Under the pieces are notes generated by a model that was not told the DNA's origin, ran no database searches, and saw only the letters and a list, made by a program, of their open reading frames with translations. Made by a program: the position numbers and the translations under genes. Source: Paralithodes platypus (taxonomy: Eukaryota; Arthropoda; Malacostraca; Decapoda; Lithodidae). From it: a DNA stretch of 64,000 bases. Within the stretch, counting starts at the first letter, position 1. Each line of letters begins with the position of its first letter. Below are positions 40,237-50,330 of this stretch, one piece after another. Location of the stretch: NCBI GenBank assembly GCA_032716605.1, contig CM064501.1, positions 22,621,008-22,685,007 on the forward strand, read 5' to 3'.

Positions 40237-43200
40237 GACAACCAGGAAGGAGGACCGAAGACAGCGAGGGCGGCAACCTGCGAAGGAATTAAATGCTAAT
40301 CTGTCAAGAACCGCGAATTTGGATAAAGCTCCACCAACACGACCCAAATTAAAAACCGCCAGGGATAACGACCGAGGATAGATGTCAGCCATGAATGTAA
40401 ATGTAGATCCGATCAGAACCAAAAATGTGATTAAAGAACGTTCTGTGAGTTCTAAAACCGCAACTTTAAAGGTTTTCTATGCAAACGCTCGTAGCATACG
40501 CAATAAATTTTCAGATTTAGAGGAACTAGTGTTTACTGAAAATTATGATGTGATTGGTATAACAGAATCTTGGCTCAATACAGTAGATAGAGACTTTTTA
40601 GCAGAGTATTCACTTCCCGGTTATGTAATGTTTGAGAAAAGCCAAATAAATAAAAATGGAGGTGGCGTTTTATTTTATATCAAAGAAAGTCTTAACCCGA
40701 CCCTCTTGTCAAAACCTCAAATTGTGAACGTCGACACATCTTTTGTGCTAATAAAGAATAATAAAGGTACAAAAATACTTGCATTATTATACAGACCTCC
40801 AGCTCAATCAGTGCAAACTGACCGAGAAATTTATGAACAAATTGCAGATGTAAGTAACTCACAAGATACCGTATTTTTTGGCGACTTTAATTTACCTGTG
40901 ACCAAGTGGGGCGATACTCTTACTTCACACTCCGGACATGACTTGTATACGAACTTGCAAGAGAGTTCGCTTTATCAATTTGTTCGAACACCGACCCGTG
41001 GTAATAACGTTCTTGACATTGTACTTGCAACAAAAGAAGAATTAATAGAGAATTTGAATGTTGGTGATGAATTCAGTAACAGCGACCATCGTACGATAAC
41101 TTTCACTTTAAACTTTACTAGTAACGAACCAAATAGTAGCATCGAAAAAGTCCCTAATTTCAAGAAAGCAAACTTTCATAAACTTAGAGCTATGTTTAAA
41201 GAAACTGACTGGAGCTTTTTAATTAACAATAACGACATAAATACATCTTGGAAGTTATTCGAAACCACTTACCTAAAAGCAGTGCAAGACTGCATACCAT
41301 CGAAAATACGGCGTCCAGGCCATAATAATAAGCCCAAATGGTGGAATAAAGATATTTCAAACTGCCTGCTTGCTAAAAAAGTTGCTAATGATAGATTAAA
41401 ATCCTCACAAAATGACGAAGAACGGGTGAAATTTGTAGAGCTACGACGCAAAGCCAAAAAGTTAATTAAGCAAAGTAAAAATACCCTAGAGTTACATATT
41501 GCGAATCAAAGTAAAACAAACCCGAAAGAATTCTATAGTTATATCAGAAAGAAAAAAGTAGTTACTTCAACTGTTGGACCGTTAGTCGATGAAAATGGAG
41601 AATACACCAAAGACGAAGTACAAATGAGTAATGCCCTCAATACCTTCTTTGCATCAGTTTTTACAACAGAAGACCTCAGTGATATCCCTACACCATCGCC
41701 GATTCAGATTGATAATTCAGATGTTCTGAGCAATATCACCGTTACAGAGAGAGAAGTATTGAATTGTTTAGATAAACTCAAGGTAAATAAAACGCCTGGA
41801 CCTGATACAATCTCGCCTAGAGTTCTAAAGGAAGCTAAGGATGAGCTCTCCAAACCACTGACATTACTATTCAATAAATCCTTGCAGTCTGGAACTATGC
41901 CTGATCAGTGGAAGATAGCCAACGTAACACCGATATTCAAAAAAGGCAGCAAATCCCTACCCAGTAACTATCGTCCAATTAGCTTAACCTCAGTTGTATG
42001 TAAAATGCTAGAAACGGTCATAAGAGACAGACTCGTAAATCACTTACAGGAAAATAACATACTTAAAGATACTCAATACGGCTTTCGTAAAAAACGTTCC
42101 TGTTTAACAAACCTCTTAGACTTCTTCCACGATATCCTCAACCTCTACGATGAGAGTAAAGCTGTAGATATTATATACCTTGATTTTCAAAAGGCCTTTG
42201 ACAAAGTTCCCCACAAACGTTTACTGCTAAAACTAAAAGCGCATGGAATGCAAGACGGTGTGTTGAAATGGATAGAAAATTGGCTCAGCGACAGAAAGCA
42301 AAGAGTAGTCATAAACGGTAAGGCATCTAAATGGACCAATGTAAGTAGCGGGGTACCCCAGGGATCGGTACTAGGACCAATTCTCTTTCTAATTTACATC
42401 AACGACATAGATGAGGGTCTCACCTGTACAATCTCAAAATTTGCTGACGATACAAAAATTGCAAATAGCGTACTCTCAAAAGATCAAGTTGACGATATGC
42501 AACACAATCTAGATAAATTGTCACATTGGGCCCAAATTTGGCAAATGAGTTTCAATGCGGATAAATGTAAAGTACTACATATCGGATACCTAAATGAGAA
42601 AGCAAACTATTCGATGAATGGCACTCAGCTTAAGAATGTAAACAGAGAAACCGATCTGGGAGTAACAATATCAAGTAACCTAAAACCGAGTCAACAATGT
42701 TCAGAAGTTGTTAAGAAGGCAAACAAAATAATTGGCTTTATAGGCAGATCATTTGAGCATAAATCCAAAGACGTAATCCTAACCCTTTACAATTCCTTAG
42801 TCCGCCCTCTTCTGGAATACTGCGTTCAATGCTGGTGCCCTTATTACCAAAAAGACATAAACAAGCTAGAACGAGTTCAACGTAGAGTTACCAAAATGAT
42901 ACCTAGCCTAAAGAACAAACCATACGAAGAGCGTCTTAGAGAATTAAATATATTTCCTTTAACCCAGCGCAGATTAAGAGGTGACTTAATTCAAGTGTTC
43001 AAAATCATCAAAGGCATCGACAATATGAACTGTAGTAAGTACTTCACTATCGACCAATCTAATTACACGCGGGGAAATGGTTGCAAAATTATTGGTAAAT
43101 CTTTTAACTCACACGAATCTAAGAATTTCTTCTTCAATCGAGTTGTCAACTTGTGGAATGGGCTTCCCCGAGACGTTATAGACTGCAGCACCGTTGATTC

Positions 43201-43482
43201 ATTTAAATTCCGCCTAGACAAATATCTCTCATCAAACCCGCGACTGACTGCGTTTGTAAATGAATAACTTTATCCTCCCCTCAGTTACTAACCCATATGT
43301 CCCTACTAACTTCCTAGTCCTGCCACGTTAGTGGCAGGGCAGTAGTTCCCTTTCCAATGTTCCCTTACCCACTCTAAACCACTGTTTGGACACTTGATCC
43401 TCAGTGTTTTGGAGGACAAGCAGCCTAGAAGGGTCACTAGATCTGTTGTTGCTTGATTTCCTTTGTACTTTGTACTTTGTAC
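40237..43482 (+). mobile_element. LINE-E copy 1 (CR1-like), 5'-truncated, ORF2 intact
   Basis: The insertion starts inside the repeats at the end of ORF1 (GACAACCAGG, compare 61390) and ends with a (CTTTGTA)n run at 43461-43482. It lies inside the LINE-D RT: LINE-D reads into 43483 (AETHQR) and resumes at 40236. The 5' truncation fits target-primed reverse transcription. The intact ORF2 makes this the youngest-looking coding element in the window. Confidence 0.85.
40382..43267 (+). CDS. LINE-E ORF2: APE endonuclease-reverse transcriptase, intact
   Basis: This 961-residue protein would nick DNA and copy element RNA at the nick. The endonuclease covers about residues 30-245: NARSIRNKFSDLEEL, GITESWLN (Glu62), LLYRPP, GDFNLP (Asp168, Asn170) and NSDHRTITF (Asp235, His236). 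The RT covers about 460-760: TPGPDTISPRVLKEA, NYRPISLTSVVCKMLE, IIYLDFQKAFDKVPHK (Asp601), SSGVPQGSVLGPILFLIYIND and KFADDTKIA (Asp689, Asp690). The thumb (RPLLEYCVQCWCPYYQ) and a C-terminal block ending FFNRVVNLWNGLPRDV follow. PHKRL and GSVLGP forms are CR1/L2-like. All catalytic residues are present and no stop interrupts. The ATG at 40382 is preferred because it heads the conserved region; the second copy lacks it, so the native start may differ. Confidence 0.92.
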   Translation: MSAMNVNVDPIRTKNVIKERSVSSKTATLKVFYANARSIRNKFSDLEELVFTENYDVIGITESWLNTVDRDFLAEYSLPGYVMFEKSQINKNGGGVLFYIKESLNPTLLSKPQIVNVDTSFVLIKNNKGTKILALLYRPPAQSVQTDREIYEQIADVSNSQDTVFFGDFNLPVTKWGDTLTSHSGHDLYTNLQESSLYQFVRTPTRGNNVLDIVLATKEELIENLNVGDEFSNSDHRTITFTLNFTSNEPNSSIEKVPNFKKANFHKLRAMFKETDWSFLINNNDINTSWKLFETTYLKAVQDCIPSKIRRPGHNNKPKWWNKDISNCLLAKKVANDRLKSSQNDEERVKFVELRRKAKKLIKQSKNTLELHIANQSKTNPKEFYSYIRKKKVVTSTVGPLVDENGEYTKDEVQMSNALNTFFASVFTTEDLSDIPTPSPIQIDNSDVLSNITVTEREVLNCLDKLKVNKTPGPDTISPRVLKEAKDELSKPLTLLFNKSLQSGTMPDQWKIANVTPIFKKGSKSLPSNYRPISLTSVVCKMLETVIRDRLVNHLQENNILKDTQYGFRKKRSCLTNLLDFFHDILNLYDESKAVDIIYLDFQKAFDKVPHKRLLLKLKAHGMQDGVLKWIENWLSDRKQRVVINGKASKWTNVSSGVPQGSVLGPILFLIYINDIDEGLTCTISKFADDTKIANSVLSKDQVDDMQHNLDKLSHWAQIWQMSFNADKCKVLHIGYLNEKANYSMNGTQLKNVNRETDLGVTISSNLKPSQQCSEVVKKANKIIGFIGRSFEHKSKDVILTLYNSLVRPLLEYCVQCWCPYYQKDINKLERVQRRVTKMIPSLKNKPYEERLRELNIFPLTQRRLRGDLIQVFKIIKGIDNMNCSKYFTIDQSNYTRGNGCKIIGKSFNSHESKNFFFNRVVNLWNGLPRDVIDCSTVDSFKFRLDKYLSSNPRLTAFVNE

Positions 43483-43484
43483 TC

Positions 43485-44700
43485 CTTTGATGTGTTTCAG
43501 CTAGGTTAGAAGCCCAGGTCGGGCTTGCGTATTCCATCACTGATCTTATGTATTGTTTGTAAACTGTGGTGGTGGTTTCTTTGTTGTGTCCAAATTTTGT
43601 GTGGGCAAGTGACCTGAGGGCGTTAAGTCTGGGTGTCAGTTTCTTTTTAATGTTTGTGCTGTGCTGCTTGAATGTAATTTGAGTATCATATGTTACTCCT
43701 AGGATTTTGGGTGAGTGTGTGTGTGTTAGGGATATGTTGTTTATGGTGAGTTGCGGGGAGTATACGTGATCTCCTGTCCAGCTTGTGAGGAGGGTTGCAG
43801 TGGATTTGGCTGGGGCTAAATTAAGTCTGTTTGTAGTGCACCAGTCATGTAATGTGTTGAGATAGGGTTGAAGGAGATCAGCTGTGCCTGGGTCTTGGTG
43901 TGTGCATGTGAGTATTATGTCGTCTGCGTAGGAGGCTATGTTTATTTGGGGTGTGTTGGGTGTATTTATATCATGCATGTACAGATTAAAGAGTGCGGGC
44001 GACAGGACGGATCCTTGCGGGACTCTGTTTGGGAAATTTCTGATGCTAGATGACTGACCAGCAAAAGATACGTGTGCACATCTGCCTGCTAGGAAGTTGG
44101 CCAGCCACCTTTTTGTGTTGTGCATGTTTGTTTTGTAAAAAAAAAATGTTAGGTTGTGGCGGGGGTTGGCATCGAAGGCTTTACTAATGTTGGGTGTGGC
44201 AAGTAGTGATCTGTGTGGTCTGGCTGAGTTGATGCCGTCAAAAGCTCTTTGTGTAAGGTCTGTAAGAAGAGTGTTTGTGGAGTACAGTGGCCTGAAGCCA
44301 TGTTGTGTTGGAGCTCAGGTGGAGCGTAAGGTGTGTGTAATTAGTTGTAGTACAAGGCGTTCTATGACTTTGGAGGGAATGCAGAGGAGTGTGCTAGGGT
44401 GGTGTGAGGAGGGTAGCGTGGGGTCTTTGTTGGGTTTGGGGAAAGTGATGATGATACCATGCTTCCAGATGTCTGGTATTGTGTTGTGTGAATAACTATA
44501 GTTTGATATGTAAGTGAGTGCTTGTATGCCTTGTGGTCCCAGGTGTCTGAGGTGTATGTTGCTTATGTTGTCTAGGCCACAGGCGGGTGAATGCTTGAGA
44601 TTGTTGCTGATGTGCTTTGTCTGGTAGTTCATGAAGGGTGCATTAGTCAGGGGGTGTGGGGAATTGTCTCTTACGTCGGATGACACGTCGGTCGTCTTTA
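43485..44700 (-). pseudogene. LINE-D reverse transcriptase
   Basis: The minus strand from 44686 reads SPACGLDNISNIHLRHLG and IPDIWKHGIIITFPKPNKDP (RT entry blocks). After frameshifts near 44315 and 44130 it reads KRWLANFLAGRCAHVSF, NRVPQGSVLSPALFNLYMHDI and IASYADDIILTC (catalytic pair near 43920). The thumb then reaches YIRSVMEYASPTWASNLAETH at the LINE-E junction. VPQGSVLSPALFNLYM is a Jockey-type form. The first catalytic block is in a damaged stretch near 44180. Confidence 0.75.
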
Positions 44701-45970
44701 TGGGTGTTTTAGGTGGCTGATATGAGAGAAGTGATTAATGAGAGTGTTTGCTTGTTGTTTACATGAAGGAATAGAGTCTGTTGTTGTGATTGCAGCATGT
44801 GATTGTGTTGTGTTGCTGTTGGAAAGTGTGATGATGTTTAGTGTTTTGTAGAGTTTTTTGGGGTTTGTTTTGTGATCAAGTGTTTGTAGGAAGTTATTCC
44901 AGTTTAGTGTTTGTTGTTCTTGTATTTTGTTGTTAATCTGGGTGTTGAGTGCTTGGATTTGTTGTGTGATGTCTTGTGTGTGGGGTGCTGGGGAGTGTTT
45001 CAGTGTGCCGCATTGTCTGATGAGGTTTTGAATTTCTGGTGAGAAGTTGGGGTTGTGTCTTTTTCTGTAACCTCTTGGAATGTGTTTCTTGTCAGTGTTT
45101 TGGATAGTTGTGTTGAATGTGTGGACAGCATTGTTGATGTTAGTGATGGGTGCGCTGTTTAGGGTTTCAAAGTGTTGTTCTATCTCATTTATGAGAGCTT
45201 CCCAGTTGGCTCTTTTATAATTAGTGTAAGTGTGTCTGTGGCTAGCTGGGGTGAGTGTGGTTTTGGTGGTGATAATGATCGGGAGGTGGTTGGAGCCTAA
45301 GGTTTTAACCATCTTCCAGGATGTTGTGGGGGCGAGTTCTGGAGAGCAAGAGGTGATATCTGGAGATGATGAGTCGTAGAGGGCTTGGTGGGGAGTATGG
45401 GTATGTTCATGGATGTCGTTGAGGATGTGAAGGTTATCTGATTGGTGTTGTAGGACTAGCCCTCTGTCTGTGTCGGGGTTGTCGACAAACCAGGCCGACG
45501 TCTTGGCGTTAAAGTCACCACCCAGGATGATGTGTGGGGTGTTTGTGATGTTGTAGTTGTGGTCTGTATTCGTTGGGTACTGTGGGGGATGTTTGGGGAG
45601 GGATGTATGTGTTAATGATGGTTATGTTGGATGTGTTGCCAGTGCGTATTTTAAAGAATTGTATTTCTGTTGTGTTATCATTTGGGGAGAGGAGGGAGTT
45701 GGTATGTGCACTGGTGACTATATATGTTATGTCTTTGTGTACCAGGGTGATGAGGCCACCGCCCCCGCCGACAGCCCGGTCTTGTCGAATGGTGGTGAAC
45801 TCTTGAAATGTAGGTGTTTTTTGTGTTGGGCGGAGTTATGTTTCTTGTATGATGGCAATATGTATGTTGTGTTGTTTGATGAAGTGTGAGAGTTCGTGTT
45901 TCTTTGTGTTGATGACATCAATGTTTAGTTGGAGAATGTTAATGTTGTGTGTGCGGTGTATGTTGGGTTG
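44698..45970 (-). pseudogene. LINE-D APE endonuclease and linker
   Basis: Reading down from 45970, the minus strand gives ILQLNINVINTKKHELSHF, then HIAIIQETKLRPTQKTPTF (catalytic Glu near 45845) and GGGGLITLVHKDITYIV near 45750. After that come NIT-IINTYIPPQTS and the frameshifted middle. GSNHLPIIITTKT, the SDH-equivalent with Asn in place of Asp, lies near 45300. A basic linker (NYKRANWEALINEIEQHFE) leads to the RT. Frame changes occur near 45540 and 44690. Confidence 0.65.
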
Positions 45971-46116
45971 CTGCTGCACGAGGATGGGGTGGGGGTGGGG
46001 ATTGGTGTGCAGGAGATGAGGGTAGGAATGGGTTAGGTTGGGGTGTGGTGTGTGGAGTTGAGGATGTGGATAGTATGGGAAGGTTAGGTGGGCTGGGGAG
46101 AAGAGGTGGACGAGTT

Positions 46117-46719
46117 TTAGGGGAGGGAGTGGATGGTATGGGAAGGATAGGTGGGTTGGGGAGAAGAGGTGGACGGGTTTTCAGGGGAGGGATTTGACTG
46201 GGAAGGGTGGGGCATGAAGAACAGGTTCAGGTGTTTGTGTAGTGTTTCTTGGAGGCAAGTGTTGTGCAGGTGAAAGCAGGTGAAATGGGTCCAGTTCCCG
46301 CATGAATTGCAGAGAACTGAACCCTTAGTTTGGCGACTCGAAGTGATGGGTTTTGAGCAAGTTGGACATGTGTATTTGTAGGTGGGTCCTGGGTTGCTCT
46401 CAATGTCTCCGGCTAGAAGGAGTCTTCGAGAAATGACAGCCGGAGAGTCCTTTCTCGGTGTAGGAAAAACAGTGTAATGTGTGTGTGTGGTGTGAGAGGT
46501 GTGGTAGTTGCCCGGCGCGACCAAAGCCGCTTCAAGGACTTGTGCCCCCAGGGAGGGGGCAGGGGATGGTTGTGACGGTTTGGCTCCCGGAAACTGCTCC
46601 CCACGTTCGGCAGCCGGCTGTCCTCCACTGGTCGGTGATCTTGTTCCCGGCCGGGAGGGTCGGCACACTTCCATATACGGCAGCTCCGGGAGGTGGTCCC
46701 ACGGCATAGACGCCGCCAC
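46117..46719 (-). CDS. LINE-D N-terminal protein with 2A-like motif and zinc finger
   Basis: This 200-codon minus-strand frame has a Pro/Arg/Ser-rich leader (1-95). GDIESNPGP follows at residues 104-112 (46410-46384), matching the D(V/I)ExNPGP consensus of ribosome-skipping 2A sequences. A C2-C2-HC finger comes next (Cys118, Cys121, Cys137, Cys140, His145, Cys148), then a Pro/Ser tail. It is the 5' end of the LINE-D polyprotein; the endonuclease follows in another frame. The sequence just before the motif (SRRLLLA) is compatible with the basic or hydrophobic lead of 2A peptides. If functional, the leader would be released from the finger-endonuclease-RT chain during translation. The start ATG at 46719 is tentative. 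Confidence 0.68.
   Translation of the reverse strand: MAASMPWDHLPELPYMEVCRPSRPGTRSPTSGGQPAAERGEQFPGAKPSQPSPAPSLGAQVLEAALVAPGNYHTSHTTHTHYTVFPTPRKDSPAVISRRLLLAGDIESNPGPTYKYTCPTCSKPITSSRQTKGSVLCNSCGNWTHFTCFHLHNTCLQETLHKHLNLFFMPHPSQSNPSPENPSTSSPQPTYPSHTIHSLP
46384..46410 (-). other. 2A-like ribosome-skipping motif
   Basis: These bases encode GDIESNPGP on the minus strand, with every invariant position (D, E, N, P, G, P) kept. 2A-like motifs at the start of APE-type LINE proteins are known from several invertebrates. Confidence 0.75.
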
Positions 46720-46849
46720 TCCAGGACCAGGATTTCCCAGGTACTTTTTTTGTGGAAGAATGTAATTAAAATTATTGTTAAAGTTAAGAAAAATACTGCA
46801 TATAAATTGAAATCGTGTATATAAGACATGTGTTTATGTGCATCTGCAT

Positions 46850-48137
46850 TTAATTAAGATGCGACGGGAAGAGAATAAGCCACCACCTCGTTCTCAGCCA
46901 TCCATCATCTCAGAAGCCACTCCAGCCTCGGCGTTACGGATTGCGAGCATAAGAGAGCACAATCCCGGCAACAACAACATCACCAACTCAAGACTCAAGA
47001 AAACACGTCAGGGATAAGCTCCATAGAAAATGCGGCAGATAAGGGAAACCATTCTAATCCGCATAAACAAAATCCTGCCGATTCATCCAAAAACACCTTT
47101 TCCCTCACCACAACTGCAATTCATGCCTAAGCTATGCCAAAGTCTGCCCACACATCCGACTCAAGGGCGTGCAACCGGAGAAACAACAAGAAACAGGGTA
47201 ACTCACCTCGCTCCCTACATAAAAAGCGAAAATACGATCTCCATGTGGACGCTGATATCCAAGACACCTTCACCCTTCAAGGCCCCCATAGACGAGCTAC
47301 ACTGCAAACTATTCAACTCAGTTGCAGTTACAATAAGGCCTCCACAGCGTGCATCCAAGAAAAATACTCAGGAGTTGCTCACAGACCAAATCATCATAAT
47401 CAAGGGAGTCGAAATAACCTACAAGACTTGGAAAAATGCAAGCCAACTCTAGCATCCATATCTTCACCACCAAGCCGCCCACAAACGCCTAACCACTTCC
47501 GCCCCATGCATGACTAATCGGCCAACCAGAAGTACCAGTTGCAATGAGTGCATCTTGCTCTCCAACAGTAAGAAAAACCTTGATGACTACCATGCGCTTG
47601 ATGCCCGGAGATTCCGTGTACAGGACACCTCAGAAAAAACAAGACACTAGGCTACTCACGCTAACCAACCCATCAGCAAGAATTCAGCTTGCTGGCTTAG
47701 ATTCAATTTTCGAACCTTTTTCAAGTAGTTCTAGGGTAGAAAGGACACTTACAAATGCTGAGGCTTGTTGTAATCAACAATTTAGGTGTCTAGAGTCACC
47801 CAGTTATAACGTTGGAGCCCGAGGAACACTGAATCGACTAGGTTCGAGTACCGGTCGAGCAATTGCTCTATTTATCAATTCAGACCTAACTCAGAAGTCC
47901 CAGAGTTATTATGATCCTTCAAGATCTGTAATATCACCTAATGAATTCAGTGTTTTGAGTACGAATCCGCCCAAACACTCTAAGACCGGAATTGTCTTAC
48001 AACACAGTACTTGTTGTGAGGACTTTCTGAACAGTCTCATTCTTGCCCTACTTTGTCCAGTACTAAAGACGAAGTTAAGACAGTTTGTGATCGTTCATAA
48101 AGTACGCCTACTAATAAGTCTAGCTTGCCTAGCATGA
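46850..48137 (+). pseudogene. Unrecognised reading frames of the right arm
   Basis: This is the plus-strand copy of the frames at 39353-38070. The pieces are 47030-47452 (APIDELHCKLFNSVAVTIRP), 47134-47517 in a second frame, and 47544-48137 (197 codons, Ser-rich, FEPFSSSSRVERTLTNAEA, ending LISLACLA). The 47544 frame is longer here than on the left, because the left copy has a stop near 38239. The function is unknown. It precedes the Gypsy pol on the same strand, with about 2 kb of non-coding DNA between. Confidence 0.35.
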
Positions 48138-48139
48138 GT

Positions 48140-49974
48140 GAGTGTCCATCAGCCAGCCAGAAGACAAAGAGAGAGAGTGATCGAGTAAAGAAAACATTGA
48201 AGTTATTCTGCGCAGAACCTAGCCCGTGAGCGTGAGAGGGACATACGTGACGCGTGCCATGTCTCCTTACCTGATGTTGTGCCCAGATATCCCGAAACTT
48301 AACTTCAAACCAGTGTCTCAACTCGTTCTACCGGCCCTCATTTAAACTGACTCCTTTAACCTCTTAACTGCGCAGCTATGGTATTTGAAAATGCCCGCCA
48401 TGCGAAGGTATTCTGATTCATTCCTCACTAAAATTGTTAATTTACCATATATATAATTAATACTTATCCATATGCACATATTTTACTTTTAATATGAACA
48501 TATGAACATGGGAAAGTAATAAAACAAGTGGCAACAGCAATTGGCTGGTGAAAATCGTATATTTTAGCCCCGTGGTCGTAATCTGACCTCGACCGATGAG
48601 AGACAAGGGGAGCTTTCCGACTGCCTTGGAGGGTCGGAGATACACTCCTCCACCACCCCTCTCTTCCCCACCCGTTTCCGAATGAAATACTCAATAAATA
48701 TCGGGAATAATAGAGAAAATACCTGATAATTGAGGAGGGTGGAAAAGGGGGGGGGGGGGAGGAAGGGAAAGGGGGGGACACATGTGTAGGAGTGGTAGCA
48801 AGTAATGGAGGGAAATTATCTCACCTAAACACAAATTGCTTTGTTTTGAGTGCCACTTGGGTGATTTAAAAATTGTTTAGGCCTTGGATATTAAGAGTCT
48901 TGCTGCATTCACCCAGTAGAACCTCTTAAGAGTCTTCCTGCAGCTCCCGGGTTAAGTGCCTCTCTCAGTTTCGTAGTGGTAATAGGGTTTATTGTGAGGG
49001 CTTAGATCCAAATATGCCAAGTTCTCGTAATTAATCTAACGTAAACCTCTCCGGCAACGTACTTTCCGTTGCCATATCCTTTGCTAACCGTTGTCTCGTT
49101 TGCTGGGAAACAATAAACACCTATCCTACACCGGTAACATAGTATATATATTTCTTCGGGTCCGGGCTTCCGTGACTCACAGGAGAAGTGATATACAAAT
49201 ATTGTTACCATATTAATTGATACATGCAATTTACATGTCATCCAAGAATCTTCGTGCAGAACTGCGTTTAGACGTTTACTATCACTGGGGATCATATGAA
49301 AATAGTGAAATATAAATGCTGAGTTAAAATGCTTTTCAGTCACTTCATCTAGACTGTGTGTAATAAGTTGTGAATATTGTGTTCATTTGATCTTTAACTA
49401 ATTTTGTGCTCGAAGAACTTAGTCTTATTATCTTTGTTTATTATCATATCATTATATAAAATCAGTGCGTCCTTCATTTATCTCGAGGCAGTTATTCCAA
49501 TTCTCACTCATTGTGTATACTTGAATAAATTTATATTGCTATTATAATTTGTCGCATACTCTGCTATCTTTTAAGGACGATACTATTGTGCTAAGACCAA
49601 TTGTCTTCATTTAATATTATTTAATTATTGTTTAATCTATAAGCCAAAATTGACCATTACCAGCACACTATGTTGATGCCCATGTTCCCTAGCTATTAAG
49701 AATAAAAACCTGTGTAATCTTTCCATGTGTTTTATGTCATTGCCTGATATTTATGTGGTAACTTGGGGAAATGAGGCCAGTCCTCGCCCAGTCGAGAGTT
49801 CCTTAGTTGTAGATAACTGCACATTCTCAGTCCGGGAATCGCAATCAGAATATATCACGTTTCTTAGAAACGTGGCATAACAGCATTGTTATGTGCAAAT
49901 GGGTGTATATGTGTGTTTATTTGTTTTTTTATGTTCATTTTTTACCTGCAAGGTATAGTAATCTAAACAAGTTT
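48140..49974. other. Arm sequence without a gene
   Basis: This is non-coding AT-rich arm DNA containing MITE M6 (48368-48951). Apart from that I see nothing beyond a G-run at 48750-48760. Confidence 0.55.
48368..48951. mobile_element. TTAA-flanked MITE M6 (right-arm copy of M5)
   Basis: This is a 584-bp element between TTAA 48364-48367 and 48952-48955. It is the inverted counterpart of 36949-37534, duplicated with the arm. Confidence 0.82.
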
Positions 49975-50280
49975 ACTTACGTATTTAGAATGAGGGAGCA
50001 GTGTGGTCTGTGTAGTCAGTAGTATAGAAATAGTATTAAGACAGTGCCAATTATTTATAATACGTAATTTAATTGATTATGTATTTTTATGAAGCTCGTG
50101 TTAATTACATTGAACGAGCATGTAATAACTTTAATCTATAGTTCAACATTATGTGTGTGTGATGTATATGTGTATGTGTGTAAGTATTTATAGGCATTAT
50201 GTGTACTGAATGTGTATGTTGATTTGTATGTATGAGTGAATGCATTTATACAGTTGTGTTCTTCTATTCTGGGCTAAGAT

Positions 50281-50307
50281 AGTATGTATGTATGTATGTA
50301 TGTATGT
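50281..50307. repeat. (TATG)n microsatellite, right arm
   Basis: About six perfect units run here, shorter than the complementary run at 20966-21015. Confidence 0.85.
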
Positions 50308-50330
50308 GAGATAGGGACGAAAAGCAGCAA

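Larger units (their letters stand above)
39508..46730 (-). mobile_element. LINE-D (Jockey-like) at the centre of the inverted duplication, split by LINE-E
   Basis: A minus-strand LINE fills the whole spacer between the arms. From 46730 it encodes a leader with a 2A-like motif, a zinc finger, an APE endonuclease, an RT and a C-terminal CCHC-type tail. It ends in (CAA)n, seen as (TTG)n at 39508-39527. LINE-E interrupts the RT thumb at about 40237-43482. Several frameshifts make it inactive. No target duplication is visible because the arms differ on the two sides. Confidence 0.78.
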
